From contig OY723314.1 of assembly GCA_963210315.1 (NCBI GenBank), forward strand, positions 1,116,001 to 1,180,000: a DNA stretch of 64,000 bases. Direction: 5' to 3'. Below the pieces are notes generated by a model. The model saw nothing but the letters and a program-made list of their open reading frames with translations, did not search any database and had not been told where the DNA came from. The position numbers and the translations under genes are program-made. Within the stretch, counting starts at the first letter, position 1. Each line of letters opens with the position of its first letter. Shown in pieces: positions 30,206 to 40,911 of this stretch. The DNA is from Rhynchopus euleeides (taxonomy: Eukaryota > Euglenozoa > Diplonemea > Diplonemida > Diplonemidae).

Positions 30206-31183
30206 CAGGGTATAAGATAGACTTTTTTTCTGGCGCCGTTTTCCGGTTTTTCTGGTTTTGAAAATTTTTCGCGCGCGCCTTCGGCGCGCGCGACCCGCGC
30301 AAACCCTCCCAGAATCTGAGAGGGCCCGGTGCCTGCGCGCGTCCTGTCGTACTGAGGCTGCTTGGTGGGGCAGGCGCAGCAGCTGCTTTGAAAGTTTGGA
30401 CTCTCGCCCAAAAAACCGGTCTGGTGCAATGCTTTTACACAGGGGGGTCTGGGGGGCGGAGCCCCCCAGCCGCCGGAGGCCACGGTAGTGAACATCTGTT
30501 CCCTACAGTCTGGATTCGCTTGTAAGTAGGAAGGCTTCGCTGTATCGCAGCCCGGCCAGCAGGAGATCACTGGTCCTTGAGGGTTCAACCTTCAGGGTGG
30601 AGGAGGACGGGGGAGCGACCACTCGTGACAGGTGTGCGTTGTGGGTGGAGTGGGTGCACGACAGAATGGCCAAAGGGTCCACGAGATCTCTGCACACATT
30701 CCGTTATCGAAGAGATGGGCACCTAGCTGTGACGACAGGCAACAAACAAATCTCATCTGTTAGTTGCCCCCAATAGGCTTGGCGACCTTCAAGACTGCTT
30801 GAAAGTCGTTTGAGTTCTCGTCTCAGCCCTCCAGACTGCAGTCTTAGACTCCCTCTTAGACATGGTGGCTGGAGTCCACCATGTGTGCACCTTCAAAACA
30901 GAAGAGACCTGCATGACGAGGGCATCACCACCCACCGGGCCACCCGCTAGGTCCATTTTTCTTCTCCGCTTCTCTGCCTTCTTTGGACTATTGGAGCTCT
31001 GTGCGGATCACGATGGGGTCACTTTCTATTTTTTTATGGCGTTTTTTCTGACTGTTTTACTGTCCCAAAATCACAAAAAAAACCGCCAAAAATGAGACCG
31101 ACCTTTTTTTTTTTCTCCAGAAAACCGGGAACCGGGAAACCCTGGTTTTGAAAACCGGAAAACCAGACCTATCTTATCCCCTG
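30206..31183. mobile_element. hAT-like non-autonomous element, family 2, copy 1
   Basis: The 978-bp element starts CAGGGTATAAGATAGAC and ends with the inverse of CAGGGGATAAGATAGG. It is flanked by TTTTCGCT on both sides (30198-30205 and 31184-31191), an 8-bp duplication typical of hAT elements. It is non-coding. It contains a strong hairpin, GGGGGGCGGAGCCCCCC (about 30454-30470), and a CG-rich palindrome, cgcgcgcgccttcggcgcgcgcg (about 30270). A longer sister copy is at 61302-62501. Confidence 0.9.
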
Positions 31184-31427
31184 TTTTCGCTGGACGTTTC
31201 CCAACGGACTGGTGATTTTGGGTTTTTCTTTTCGCAGGAAGCGGCTGTTCATATCCACACACACACGCGTGTGACCACACCCCCTCTTCCCCTCCACTCC
31301 CCACGCCCCATTCTTTGCTGAGCGCTGCGTGTGTGACAATCGGTAGGGCAGGCGCTGCTGTGTAGGTGTCGTTTTTTGGCACACAAAAAAAGAAGAAGAA
31401 GAAGAGAAGGGAAGGGAAGGAGCAACT

Positions 31428-32366
31428 ATGTCTCAGATCACGCAGGACACGCTGATGCACGAGGCATTCTCGCTGCTGCAGAAGAGTATGTCCCATCATC
31501 AGCAGCGATGCCCCAGATGGTGTCGCCACCAAAGGCTGCGCTCTCCAGCAATGCCCCACATTGCTTCACTCACTGCACGGAACCCGCAACTGAATAAACG
31601 AAACATATTTTTGTGTGTTGACCGCAGCCACCTCTAGGCGAGACAAAGGAGGCATGGGGGAGTCCTTCACTCCAACGTGCCACACAAAGTGAGCTGCCTA
31701 ACAATGTTGGCTGCAACCTGACAGCACTTTGACACAGAGCGACTTTATGCGCGCCCTACATACCCTGCCCCCACCCCATCATACGCACCCCTCAACACCC
31801 CACCACCTTCAGACGGCAGCATACCGCCTGAGAGCATTCCTACGGCACTGCGTGCCGCCAACCTGAACCCGAGCGAGGAGGTGTTGAAGGACCTGCTGCG
31901 CGAGGGGGGCAAGGGGTCGCAGCCCCTCGACGAGGAGGGGTATAAGAAGCTGGTGGCTGAGCTCGACGACCAGGCGGACACGCTGGAGTCGGTGCTCGAG
32001 GCGTTCCGCGTGTTCGACAAGAACCTCAACGGGACGGTGAGCACCAACGAGTTCCGCCACATCATGACCTCCATGGGGGAGAAGTACACCGACGAGGAGT
32101 TCAGAGAGCTGGTGCAGGGGTATGGCAGCTGCACGGTTGCGAGGGCGGGGAGGGGGGGTGGGGTGGGGGGAAGTTAGTTTGCGGCGGTGTTATGGCCTAT
32201 AGGGCGATCAGATGGGCACATCCATGCATGATTCCCTCCACACTTCCTTCCCTTCAGGTTCGACAACGGCGGTGTCGTTCAGTACACTGAGCTGGCGAAG
32301 AAGATGCTTCTGCCTTTCCTCGAGCACGGGAACCCCGCTGACTACATTGGCAAGGTGGACAAGTAA
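31428..32366 (+). CDS. Calmodulin-superfamily EF-hand protein (light-chain-like)
   Basis: Exons: 31428-31485 (donor GTATGT), 31813-32119 (acceptor caccttcag, donor GTATGG) and 32258-32366 (acceptor cccttcag). The spliced product has 157 residues. One canonical EF loop is seen, [12 protein letters not shown], within [17 protein letters not shown], followed by a helix [17 protein letters not shown] that is classic for the third hand of calmodulin-like proteins. The first and fourth hands ([13 protein letters not shown] and [12 protein letters not shown]) lack calcium ligands. One intact hand and this length suit a myosin essential light chain or a cytoskeletal calmodulin-like subunit. The exact partner is unknown. 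Confidence 0.85.
31663..31743 (+). repeat. Dispersed ~81-bp repeat, copy 1 (in intron 1)
   Basis: Shares gtgagctgcct-acaa...gctgcaacctgacagcactttgacacagagcga with copies at 34485-34564 and 44130-44210, all on the + strand. This copy is inside the first intron of the EF-hand gene. Confidence 0.75.
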
Positions 32367-33237
32367 GCCAAAGGAGATGCAAGGTGGGGTGTGGGGGTGT
32401 GGGAAAAGGGGGGAGGGGGGGGGAGGGGGGGAAGGCAACGAAGGATCCGGCCGCCCCCGCCCCCGTCCCCCCCCCTCCCTCCCTTGGTTTACTCTGGATT
32501 AGATACACACCCCCCCGGAACAAAACTGGCAACTGTGAGGGGCCGGAGCGGGGGGAGGGGGGGCTGCTTGTTAGGTCCCTGTCCCCCCCTCTCCCCCCCC
32601 CCCCCCCCCACACCCCACACCCCGCGCCAGGCCTGGGCGGGGAACGAGCCCTTTTTCCAGGTTTTTTGGGTCGGGGAACCAGGCTTTTTCTAAGAATTTT
32701 TACAAGGGATTTTTTGCTCGCCCCCCCACAGTTTCCAGGCGCGTGCCCGTCAGGCGGGACTTTTTCTCTGATTTCTCTCCGCGTCATCATGTGACAGCTC
32801 TCGAGTGATGCCCAGAGATGCTTGCGGCAGAGAGTGCCCCTCATGCGCGTTACAGCTGAAAATGAATGAGGATCATCTGGCACTCGTTCTCATCGGGGGT
32901 TGTGCTCCGCAGGGACTCAATACACCTTGGCACTCTCGCAGGGCTGGACATGCCAGCAGCTGGAGGACAGTTACAAAGCTGCCACTCCCCGACGCCACCC
33001 ACCTGCTGGCCCCTTCAGGTCTGAAAGCCCAAAAGCTCCCGGGGATTTTTGCAGTGGTGCGCACCATATTCAGCGCAGTAGGGTGATCTCTCCGATTTTC
33101 CAAAACTGCTGGTTTACTGGTTTGGGGAACGGTCGTCGGCAGACCGTTGAAATGCCCGTGTTAGCAAGGCACACTCACGTTTCAGGTAGCGTGTCGCGTG
33201 TCACGCATGTCGCGAACGCGGCAAGTGTACCTCCCAG

Positions 33238-33339
33238 GTGGGGAAGCCCGACCTCCTGTCCGATGTCAGTCAGGCTTCGAAGAAGCGCTTCATGGATGCG
33301 GCGCTGACCTCCTACGCTGCACTGTACCCGGGGAAGTGA
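33238..33339 (+). other. Possible orphan terminal exon
   Basis: After a tacctcccag acceptor-like sequence, 33 codons read smoothly (VGKPDLLSDVSQASKKRF... ending YPGK) to a TGA at 33337-33339. No partner exon was found. The stretch could be a relic left by the surrounding insertions, an alternative end of the EF-hand gene, or chance. Confidence 0.25.
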
Positions 33340-34484
33340 GATAGATGGACGGGCACACGCTACATGAGGGGTTTGGGGGGCGTGAGCCCCCCAGCCGCCG
33401 GAGGCCACGGTAGCGAACATCTGTTCGTGTGGGCGTACAGATTCTGTGCGAGTTGGCTGCGTCCTCAGAGGCGACTGGAGTGGCTGGACCCCGACTTGAT
33501 GGGATTCGAAGGACTTGAGTACGAGACGTACGCCACAGGGGGGTATGGGGGGCGGAGCCCCCCAGCCGCCGGAGGCCACGGTAGTGAATGTCTGGCTCTC
33601 CAGTTGGCCAGCAAGGCGAACGGTACGTGGGACAGACTTCCCTTCCATCCTTGTGCGCACCCTGTCGACTGGGGAAAACTTAGAAAAAGTTTTTTCCTCT
33701 GCGAAACAACGTTAGAAAAAAATTTCCCTAACAAAATTCTTAGAAAAAAAGTTTTTTCCCCTTACAAAAATTCTTAGAAAAAAAGTTCAGAATCCTGAAA
33801 GTGGGGAACAAGCCCCCCAGTTAGGAACAGCCCTGCCCCGCGCGCCTCATTGTTTTTTCCAGCCTAGAAAATCACACACGATACGCTGCTGCTGCTGCTG
33901 TTGCTGCGAATATGCTGCTTTTTGTTCCTCTCCTCGGAGACCCCACCTCTCTGTCTCTCTCTATGTCTGTCTATTTTCTGTTTTATTTGGCTTGCCACAA
34001 CCTGTCCCAGGTTCGTGGGAGGCAAAAAAAATATTCAAAAAAAAAAGAAGCGCGTTGTTGGCAACGCACGATATGCACAGGCGAACCCAGCAGGGCCCTC
34101 GAAAAACGGTCTGAACACAACACATCATGCAGCACATCCCCCTTTCTGCCTTTGCCAGTTTTCACACGCTCTTCTTCCGCAGGGCAACCGATTGTGTTGT
34201 GTTGTTGCTGTTTTTGCTCTTTTTTCGTTATTTTTTTCCGCACACTCATCAACAGAAACAGAAGAAAAGGAGGGGGGGTGTGTGCATGCGCTCCCCCCTC
34301 TCTCTCTCCCGCTCTCTCTGATCGCCTCTCTGATCGGTCCTTCTCCAACGGATGACCATCCCTTTCGCCGCAAAGAATCCCCCCCCCCCCCCTTCTCCAA
34401 GCCTGTATTTCTCTCTCTGTTGTGGATTGCCTGGCCAACGGAAAGATACTGCAGGCCCATTGAAAGGCCAACAAAGGCAACGGG

Positions 34485-34564
34485 TGTCTTTGCTCTAAAG
34501 TGCAGAAACGTGAGCTGCCTGACAATACAGGTTGCAACCCTGGCACACTCTGACACAGAGCGAA
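34485..34564 (+). repeat. Dispersed ~81-bp repeat, copy 2
   Basis: The most diverged of the three copies. It keeps gtgagctgcctgacaa, ggttgcaaccct and tgacacagagcga. Confidence 0.7.
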
Positions 34565-35400
34565 GGCCCCCTGATGAGCGCCAAATATCAGTATGATGTG
34601 ATACACCGCCGCGCTCACTGCACCGCTGATCTTCTTCTTTGATGACAAACGGGTGGGGGAGGCAGAAGGTAGCAATACCTATGCTGTCTGTGCGAAGGTG
34701 GGACATCGAAGGGACAGTGCGAAGGGAAGGCAGTGTGTGCTATGATTGTGGTGGGGTGTTTTTCACGTCCACCTCCCCTGACACTCTGTGTGTGTGTGTG
34801 ACAAAAAATTTGAAAAAGGTCTGGGTGTGTGTTTGGCCCTGTGGATGAAGAGCCTGAATCGCTCCCCCCTCCTCCTCCTCCCCCCCCCCACTCGATCCAC
34901 CCCCGCTCTTCCGCACTGAGGATGGCGACGTAGACGCATAAGAGATCAAAGCAAATTGGCCCCTTTTGCACGCACATCTCCTGCACGGCACGCCCCGCCC
35001 TTCCAACGCTTCCTCAGTCTCGTCTTATCTGGTGTCTTGTTTATAACTCCCCCCCCAATCTCATTTTCTCTTACTTTTTTCACAACAAAGGGGGTCTTCG
35101 CTAGCCGGTGCAAAAAAGTGCAGGCTGGTGCAGGGCAAAATGGGCCGAAAATGGGCCAAATCGGAGGCAAAAAAAAGGGCGGGGAGTTGGGTGGCCCCTA
35201 GCTGGGAGCACGCATTTGGACCCAAAAAATAATGTCGAGCGGTCCCTGTGCATTGTTCAGCCCTCACAGGACGAGAAGGCACGGCGGGGCCCGTGTCACG
35301 GGTAAACATTGAGATCAACCTGTCATCCTGGGCCAAGCCAAGATGGGAGCTGGCCGCCTGGGGCAATGCAGGAGCAACGGCTAGTGCTCGTGCTGGCACG

Positions 35401-35965
35401 AAGCGGAGCCAGGCAGTGCTGTCCCGAGAACGGGCCGAGCCAGACAGTGCTGTCCCAAGGGTGGGCCGAGCCAGACAGTGATGTCCCGAGAATGGGCCGA
35501 GCCAGGCAGTGCTGTCCCAAGGGTGGGCCGAGCCAGACAGTGCTGTCCCGAGAATGGGCCGAGCCAGACAGTGCTGTCCCGAGAACGGGCCGAGCCAGAC
35601 AGTGCTGTCCCGAGAATGGGCCGAGCCAGGCAGTGCTGTCCCAAGGGTGGGCCGAGCCAGACAGTGCTGTCCCGAGAATGGGCCGAGCCAGACAGTGCTG
35701 TCCCGAGAATGGGCCGAGCCAGACAGTGCTGTCCCGAGAACGGGCCGAGCCAGACAGTGCTGTCCCGAGAATGGGCCGAGCCAGGCAGTGCTGTCCCAAG
35801 GGTGGGCCGAGCCAGACAGTGCTGTCCCGAGAACGGGCCGAGCCAGACAGTGCTGTCCCGAGGGTGGGCCGAGCTAGGCAGTGCTGTCCCGAGAATGGGC
35901 CGAGCCACGCAGTCCTGTCCAGAGGGTGGGCCGAGCCAGGCAGTGATGTCCCGAGGGTGGGCCGA
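35401..35965. repeat. 31-bp minisatellite, type 1
   Basis: About 18 units of gggccgagccagacagtgctgtcccgagaat and close variants. The unit length is 31 bp. Variants alternate between gagaatg, gagaacg and aagggtg just before gggccgagc. Confidence 0.95.
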
Positions 35966-36655
35966 CATCACATCCGGTCTCGGCCCGCTGTCTGGACCGC
36001 AGCAACAAGAAATCTGCGCTGCATGCACAGGAGCAGGGGGACTTGGCCCGTCCGCACTCCGACATTGCACCGCGCTGCCCCAGCGCTCCAGATCACAAGG
36101 CCCCCTGTGCCGCAGGAGGTGGAGACGTCGCACACCAGCAGGATGACGTCGCAGACCAGTTCACCACCCCCAACAGTAGGTCACACTCCGCCTCGCCTGT
36201 AGGCCGTCTACTGTATGCAGGAGTCTGCGTGTGTTGATAAAGACACACACGCCCGGCACACCTGATTCTATGGGCAGCGCTCGTAACTCTCTCGGCGCCA
36301 AGTCGAAGCTGAGCAAGATTTGGTTGGACGGTGCAAATATAGCTAGCCTTGCGGGCTCGCTAAGACACTCTCCGAGCTAGCTACATGAACACAACATTGC
36401 ACATCGCACGGTTTCGAAGGATGGGTACGCGATGCGGGTTTAGGTCTTGTGCTAATGTTACACACAGCAAGATCCCTGACGGAGGGGATCGATGGAGGCA
36501 CTGAGGAGATCATGACTGGGAAGGGGTCCTGCATCGAACCCCCTCTGAGTGGAGCAAACACTCGGTACTCCGGGCGCCACGTTCTGCTCGGCTGGACATC
36601 ACCCCGAGGTCGTGGCCACGGCCCCCGACCACTCACTGCGGGGAGCTTCCCGTCC
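35966..36655. other. Spacer between minisatellites
   Basis: Low-repeat sequence. A short frame at 36270-36380 (MGSARNSLGAKSKLSKIWL...) looks protein-like but has no partner exon and is not called. A small hairpin, cgtgtgttgataaagacacacacg, lies at about 36228. Confidence 0.4.
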
Positions 36656-37530
36656 AGACAGTGTCTGGACATCACTCCTGGGCTCGACCCACTGGGCCGA
36701 GCCGACGAGTCGTGTCCAGACACTGGGCCGAGCCCAGGAGTGCTGTCCAGACACTGGGCCGAGCCCAGGAGTGATGTCCAGACCCTGGGCCGAGCCAGGG
36801 AGTGGTGTCCAGACACTGGGCCGAGCCCAGGAGTGATGTCCAGACACTGGGCCGAGCCCAGGAGTGATGTCCAGACCCTGGGCCGAGCCAGGGAGTGGTG
36901 TCCAGACCCTGGGCCGAGCCCAGGAGTGCTGTCCAGGCACTGGGCCGAGCTCAGGAGTGCTGTCCAGTCCCTGGGCCGAGCCAGGGAGTGGTGTCCAGAC
37001 CCTGGGCCGAGCCCAGGAGTGCTGTCCAGGCACTGGGCCGAGCTCAGGAGTGCTGTCCAGTCCCTGGGCCGAGCCAGGGAGTGGTGTCCAGACCCTGGGC
37101 CGAGCCCAGGAGTGCTGTCCAGACCCTGGGCCGAGCCAGGGAGTGGTGTCCAGACACTGGGCCGAGCCCAGGAGTGATGTCCAGACACTGGGCCGAGCCA
37201 GGGAGTGGTGTCCAGACACTGGGCCGAGCCCAGGAGTGATGTCCAGACCCTGGGCCGAGCCAGGGAGTGATGTCCAGACCCTGGGCCGAGCCAGGGAGTG
37301 GTGTCCAGACCCTGGGCCGAGCCCAGGAGTGCTGTCCAGACACTGGGCCGAGCTCAGGAGTGCTGTCCAGTCCCTGGGCCGAGCCAGGGAGTGGTGTCCA
37401 GACACTGGGCCGAGCCCAGGAGTGGTGTCCAGACCCTGGGCCGAGCCCAGGAGTGCTGTCCAGACACTGGGCCGAGCCAGGGAGTGATGTCCAGTCCCTG
37501 GGCCGAGCCCAGGAGTGCTGTCCAGACACT
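36656..37530. repeat. 31-bp minisatellite, type 2
   Basis: About 28 units of cagacactgggccgagcccaggagtgatgtc and variants (cagacc/cagtcc, cccagg/ccaggg/ctcagg, gatgtc/gctgtc/ggtgtc). The unit is again 31 bp and clearly related to the neighbouring arrays through gggccga and agtgctg. Confidence 0.95.
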
Positions 37531-37737
37531 GACGATGTCCTGCCTCATACCCGCCATGCCCGCAATGCACTTCCGGATCACATGGTTGTGGATTTCTAGC
37601 GCCTTCCGCATTCCCTCGAAAGACTTCTCCAAGCAGAGGGTCGAGGCCTGCACGTCTGTGACCACGAGTGTCGTGATCTTCGTCTCGGTGGAGTAGTCAT
37701 CGAAGAGCAGCGCCTGCTGGCTGTCTTCGTTCAGCAT
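37531..37737 (-). pseudogene. Nucleotidyl cyclase domain remnant between minisatellites
   Basis: The minus strand reads from MLNEDSQQALLFDDYSTETK through LVVTDVQASTLCLEK to FEGMRKALEIHNHVIRK. This is the opening of a class III cyclase homology domain, with the first metal-binding Asp in VTDVQ. No frameshift is present, but the frame runs straight into satellite sequence on both sides, so the gene is disrupted. It could also be an exon of a gene whose introns are the arrays; nothing else of the domain is seen nearby. Confidence 0.65.
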
Positions 37738-37745
37738 CCTACGAC

Positions 37746-39870
37746 TAGGCCGGCTATGGGCCGATCTCGCCCGTACTGGGCCGGACATGGGCCGATCTCG
37801 GCAGTACTGGGCCGGCTATGGGCCGATCTCGCACGTACTGGGCCGGCTATGGGCCGATCTCGGCAGTGCTGGGACGGCTATGGGCCGATCTCGCCCGTAC
37901 TGGGCCGGCTATGGGCCGATCTCGGCAGTGCTGGGCCGGCTATGGGCCGATCTCGCCCGTACTGGGCCGGCTATGGGCCGATCTCGGCAGTGCTGGGCCG
38001 GACATGGGCCGATCTCGGCAGTGCTGGGCCGGCTATGGGCCGATCTCGGCCGTACTGGGCCGGACATGGGCCGATCTCGCCCGTACTGGGCCGGCTATGG
38101 GCCGATCTCGGCAGTGCTGGGCCGGCTATGGGCCGATCTCGCCCGTACTGGGCCGGCTATGGGCCGATCTCGGCAGTGCTGGGACGGCTATGGGCCGATC
38201 TCGCCCGTACTGGGCCGGCTATGGGCCGATCTCGGCAGTGCTGGGCCGGCTACGGGCCGATCTCGGCCGTACTGGGCCGGACATGGGCCGATCTCGCCCG
38301 TACTGGGCCGGCTATGGGCCGATCTCGGCAGTGCTGGGCCGGACATGGGCCGATCTCGGCAGTGCTGGGCCGGCTATGGGCCGATCTCCCCCGTACTGGG
38401 CCGGCTATGGGCCGATCTCGGCAGTGCTGGGCCGGCTACGGGCCGATCTCGGCCGTACTGGGCCGGACATGGGCCGATCTCGCCGGTACTGGGCCGGCTA
38501 TGGGCCGATCTCGGCAGTGCTGGGCCGGCTATGGGCCGATCTCGCCCGTACTGGGCCGGACATGGGCCGATCTCGGCAGTGCTGGGACGGCTATGGGCCG
38601 ATCTCGCCCGCACTGGGCCGGCTATGGGCCGATCTCGGCAGTGCTGGGCCGGCTACGGGCCGATCTCGGCCGTACTGGGCCGGACATGGGCCGATCTCGC
38701 CCGTACTGGGCCGGCTATGGGCCGATCTCGGCAGTGCTGGGCCGGCTATGGGCCGATCTCGGCAGTGCTGGGCCGGCTATGGGCCGATCTCGGCAGTGCT
38801 GGGACGGCTATGGGCCTATCTCGCCCGTACTGGGCCGGCTATGGGCCGATCTCGGCAGTGCTGGGCCGGCTACGGGCCGATCTCGGCCGTACTGGGCCGG
38901 ACATGGGCCGATCTCGCCCGTACTGGGCCGGCTATGGGCCGATCTCGGCAGTGCTGGGCCGGCTATGGGCCGATCTCGGCAGTGCTGGGCCGGCTATGGG
39001 CCGATCTCGGCAGTGCTGGGACGGCTATGGGCCTATCTCGCCCGTACTGGGCCGGCTATGGGCCGATCTCGGCAGTGCTGGGCCGGCTACGGGCCGATCT
39101 CGGCCGTACTGGGCCGGACATGGGCCGATCTCGCCCGTACTGGGCCGGCTATGGGCCGATCTCGGCAGTGCTGGGCCGGCTATGGGCCGATCTCGCCCGT
39201 ACTGGGCCGGCTATGGGCCGATCTCGGCAGTGCTGGGCCGGACATGGGCCGATCTCGGCAGTGCTGGGCCGGCTATGGGCCGATCTCGGCCGTACTGGGC
39301 CGGACATGGGCCGATCTCGCCCGTACTGGGCCGGCTATGGGCCGATCTCGGCAGTGCTGGGCCGGCTATGGGCCGATCTCGCCCGTACTGGGACGGCTAT
39401 GGGCCGATCTCGGCAGTGCTGGGCCGGACATGGGCCGATCTCGGCAGTGCTGGGCCGGCTATGGGCCGATCTCCCCCGTACTGGGCCGGCTATGGGCCGA
39501 TCTCGGCAGTGCTGGGCCGGACATGGGCCGATCTCGGCAGTGCTGGGCCGGCTATGGGCCGATCTCGCCCGTACTGGGCCGGACATGGGCCGATCTCGGC
39601 AGTGCTGGGCCGGCTATGGGCCGATCTCGCACGTACTGGGCCGGACATGGGCCGATCTCGGCAGTGCTGGGCCGGCTATGGGCCGATCTCGCCCGTACTG
39701 GGCCGGACATGGGCCGATCTCGGCAGTGCTGGGCCGGCTATGGGCCGATCTCGCACGTACTGGGCCGGACATGGGCCGATCTCGGCAGTGCTGGGCCGGC
39801 TATGGGCCGATCTCGCCCGTACTGGGCCGGGTCCAGGAGTGGTGTCCAGACCCTGGGCCGACCCAGGCTG
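37746..39870. repeat. 31-bp minisatellite, type 3
   Basis: About 67 units of ctatgggccgatctcgcccgtactgggccgg, alternating with a form carrying gatctcggcagtgctgggccgg. Rarer forms have acatgg or ctacgg. Because 31 is not a multiple of three and the unit lacks stops, all three + frames are open for about 700 codons with a 31-residue period. This is a by-product of the satellite and not evidence for a protein. The right edge (39830-39870) is type 2 sequence. Confidence 0.95.
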
Positions 39871-40100
39871 TGGGTGGTGCATTTTGGTGCATTTTCCGTC
39901 GGTTTAGGTGAAAATTGTCGAATTTTGTCGAAATTTGACGACAGGTGACGAACAGCGAGAATCCCCGAAAAACCGGTTTTTAATTCATTTTTGGGGGGGG
40001 GTCTTCGCTGACGAAGTTTTTGTCGAAGACCCCTGTCGTCGTCGTCAGAACACTGCCGTCTTCGGTGAAAAACCCCCTGAAACAGCCGTTTTCCTAATTA

Positions 40101-40911
40101 CCGTAAACGGAAATATTGTGGACCGTAATAAAGGTGAACCGTACTATAGGTGGGCCGTAAAAAAGATGGAACAAATGGGATTTTTCCGGAACTTGGAACA
40201 TTTTTACGGTCCACCTATTTTACGGTTGGGATAGTGGACTTGGCGAATTTTTTTACGAATTCCTTCGCGACGAAGTCGCGAAGGAACCAAGGAAATCGCA
40301 CGACTGAAGCTGCAGGATTAACACCACAGGGACTCAACACAGAGGTGTGCGCTCACTATCGTCCGGGAACTGTTCTCCCACAGTTACTGCAGGGTGTACT
40401 ACACTAAAGGAGTACGATTTCCCTGAATTTTCCGGGCACTGATTCACGAATTTACATCTGGAGGGAGCCCGGTGGTCTCAGCTTCTGTCTGCGCGCCCTG
40501 CCGTACTGTGGCTGCTTTTATGGGCTCGTGCAGCAGGTTCTACTTTTACTTCTACCAGAACGCTCCTTGCATGGTGCTACACTTCTCGAGGTGTGGTGGT
40601 GGGTGAGTCTCGAGGTGAGTGGTGGTGATCGTGCCCTTTCCACACGCAGGGAGGACTTGCTTCTCTTGCTGGTGTTGGTTGCGGTGGTGGAGGGAGGGTC
40701 CAAAGCTGGGAGGTCGGGAGGCCTACGTGTGGGTGTCTGCGGCGTGGAGGCCGCAGTCCGCGCCCCGCAACCCACCAGCCCGCGGGCGAAAATTGCATTG
40801 TCTTTTCCATATTCAGTCCCAATAAATGGTGGACCGTAAAAAAGATGGAACGTTTGGCCTTTTTTTGGGAACTTGGAACATTTTTACGGTCCACCCTTTT
40901 TCCGTTTACGG
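40101..40911. mobile_element. TA-duplicating MITE family A, copy 1
   Basis: 811-bp element with ends CCGTAAACGGAAA...GTGGACCGTAA and the inverse, flanked by TA on both sides. It matches 53903-54711 almost throughout and the inverted copy starting at 63531. It is non-coding. A TA duplication suggests a Tc1/mariner-type partner transposase. It is inserted into a sequence bounded by ggggtcttcgct (about 39998) and agcgaagacccc (about 40962). Confidence 0.9.

Larger units (their letters stand above)
32367..35400. other. Intergenic with hairpin repeats; one possible orphan exon
   Basis: No complete gene seen. Two copies of ggggggcgNgagccccccagccgccggaggccacggtag-type sequence lie at about 33370-33427 and 33541-33592, the same motif as in the hAT-like family 2. 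A dispersed 81-bp repeat lies at 34485-34564. Poly-C, poly-T and CT-rich stretches are common. 33238-33339 could be a terminal exon and is listed separately. Confidence 0.5.

Noticed and set aside
30575..30600. tRNA T-arm-like sequence in the hAT-like elements (gagggttcaaccttcag)
   Set aside because: The stem pairs poorly in tRNA register and no acceptor, D or anticodon arms surround it.
33901..34596. 231-codon + strand frame
   Set aside because: Composition follows T- and C-rich simple sequence, with no motif, and the dispersed 81-bp repeat lies inside it.
36270..36380. Short frame MGSARNSLGAKSKLSKIWL...
   Set aside because: No second exon, homologue or repeat support; the length is within chance.
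37756..39948. Three overlapping open frames of about 700 codons in the + strand
   Set aside because: They are produced by a stop-free 31-bp satellite whose unit length is not a multiple of three; all frames give the same peptide.
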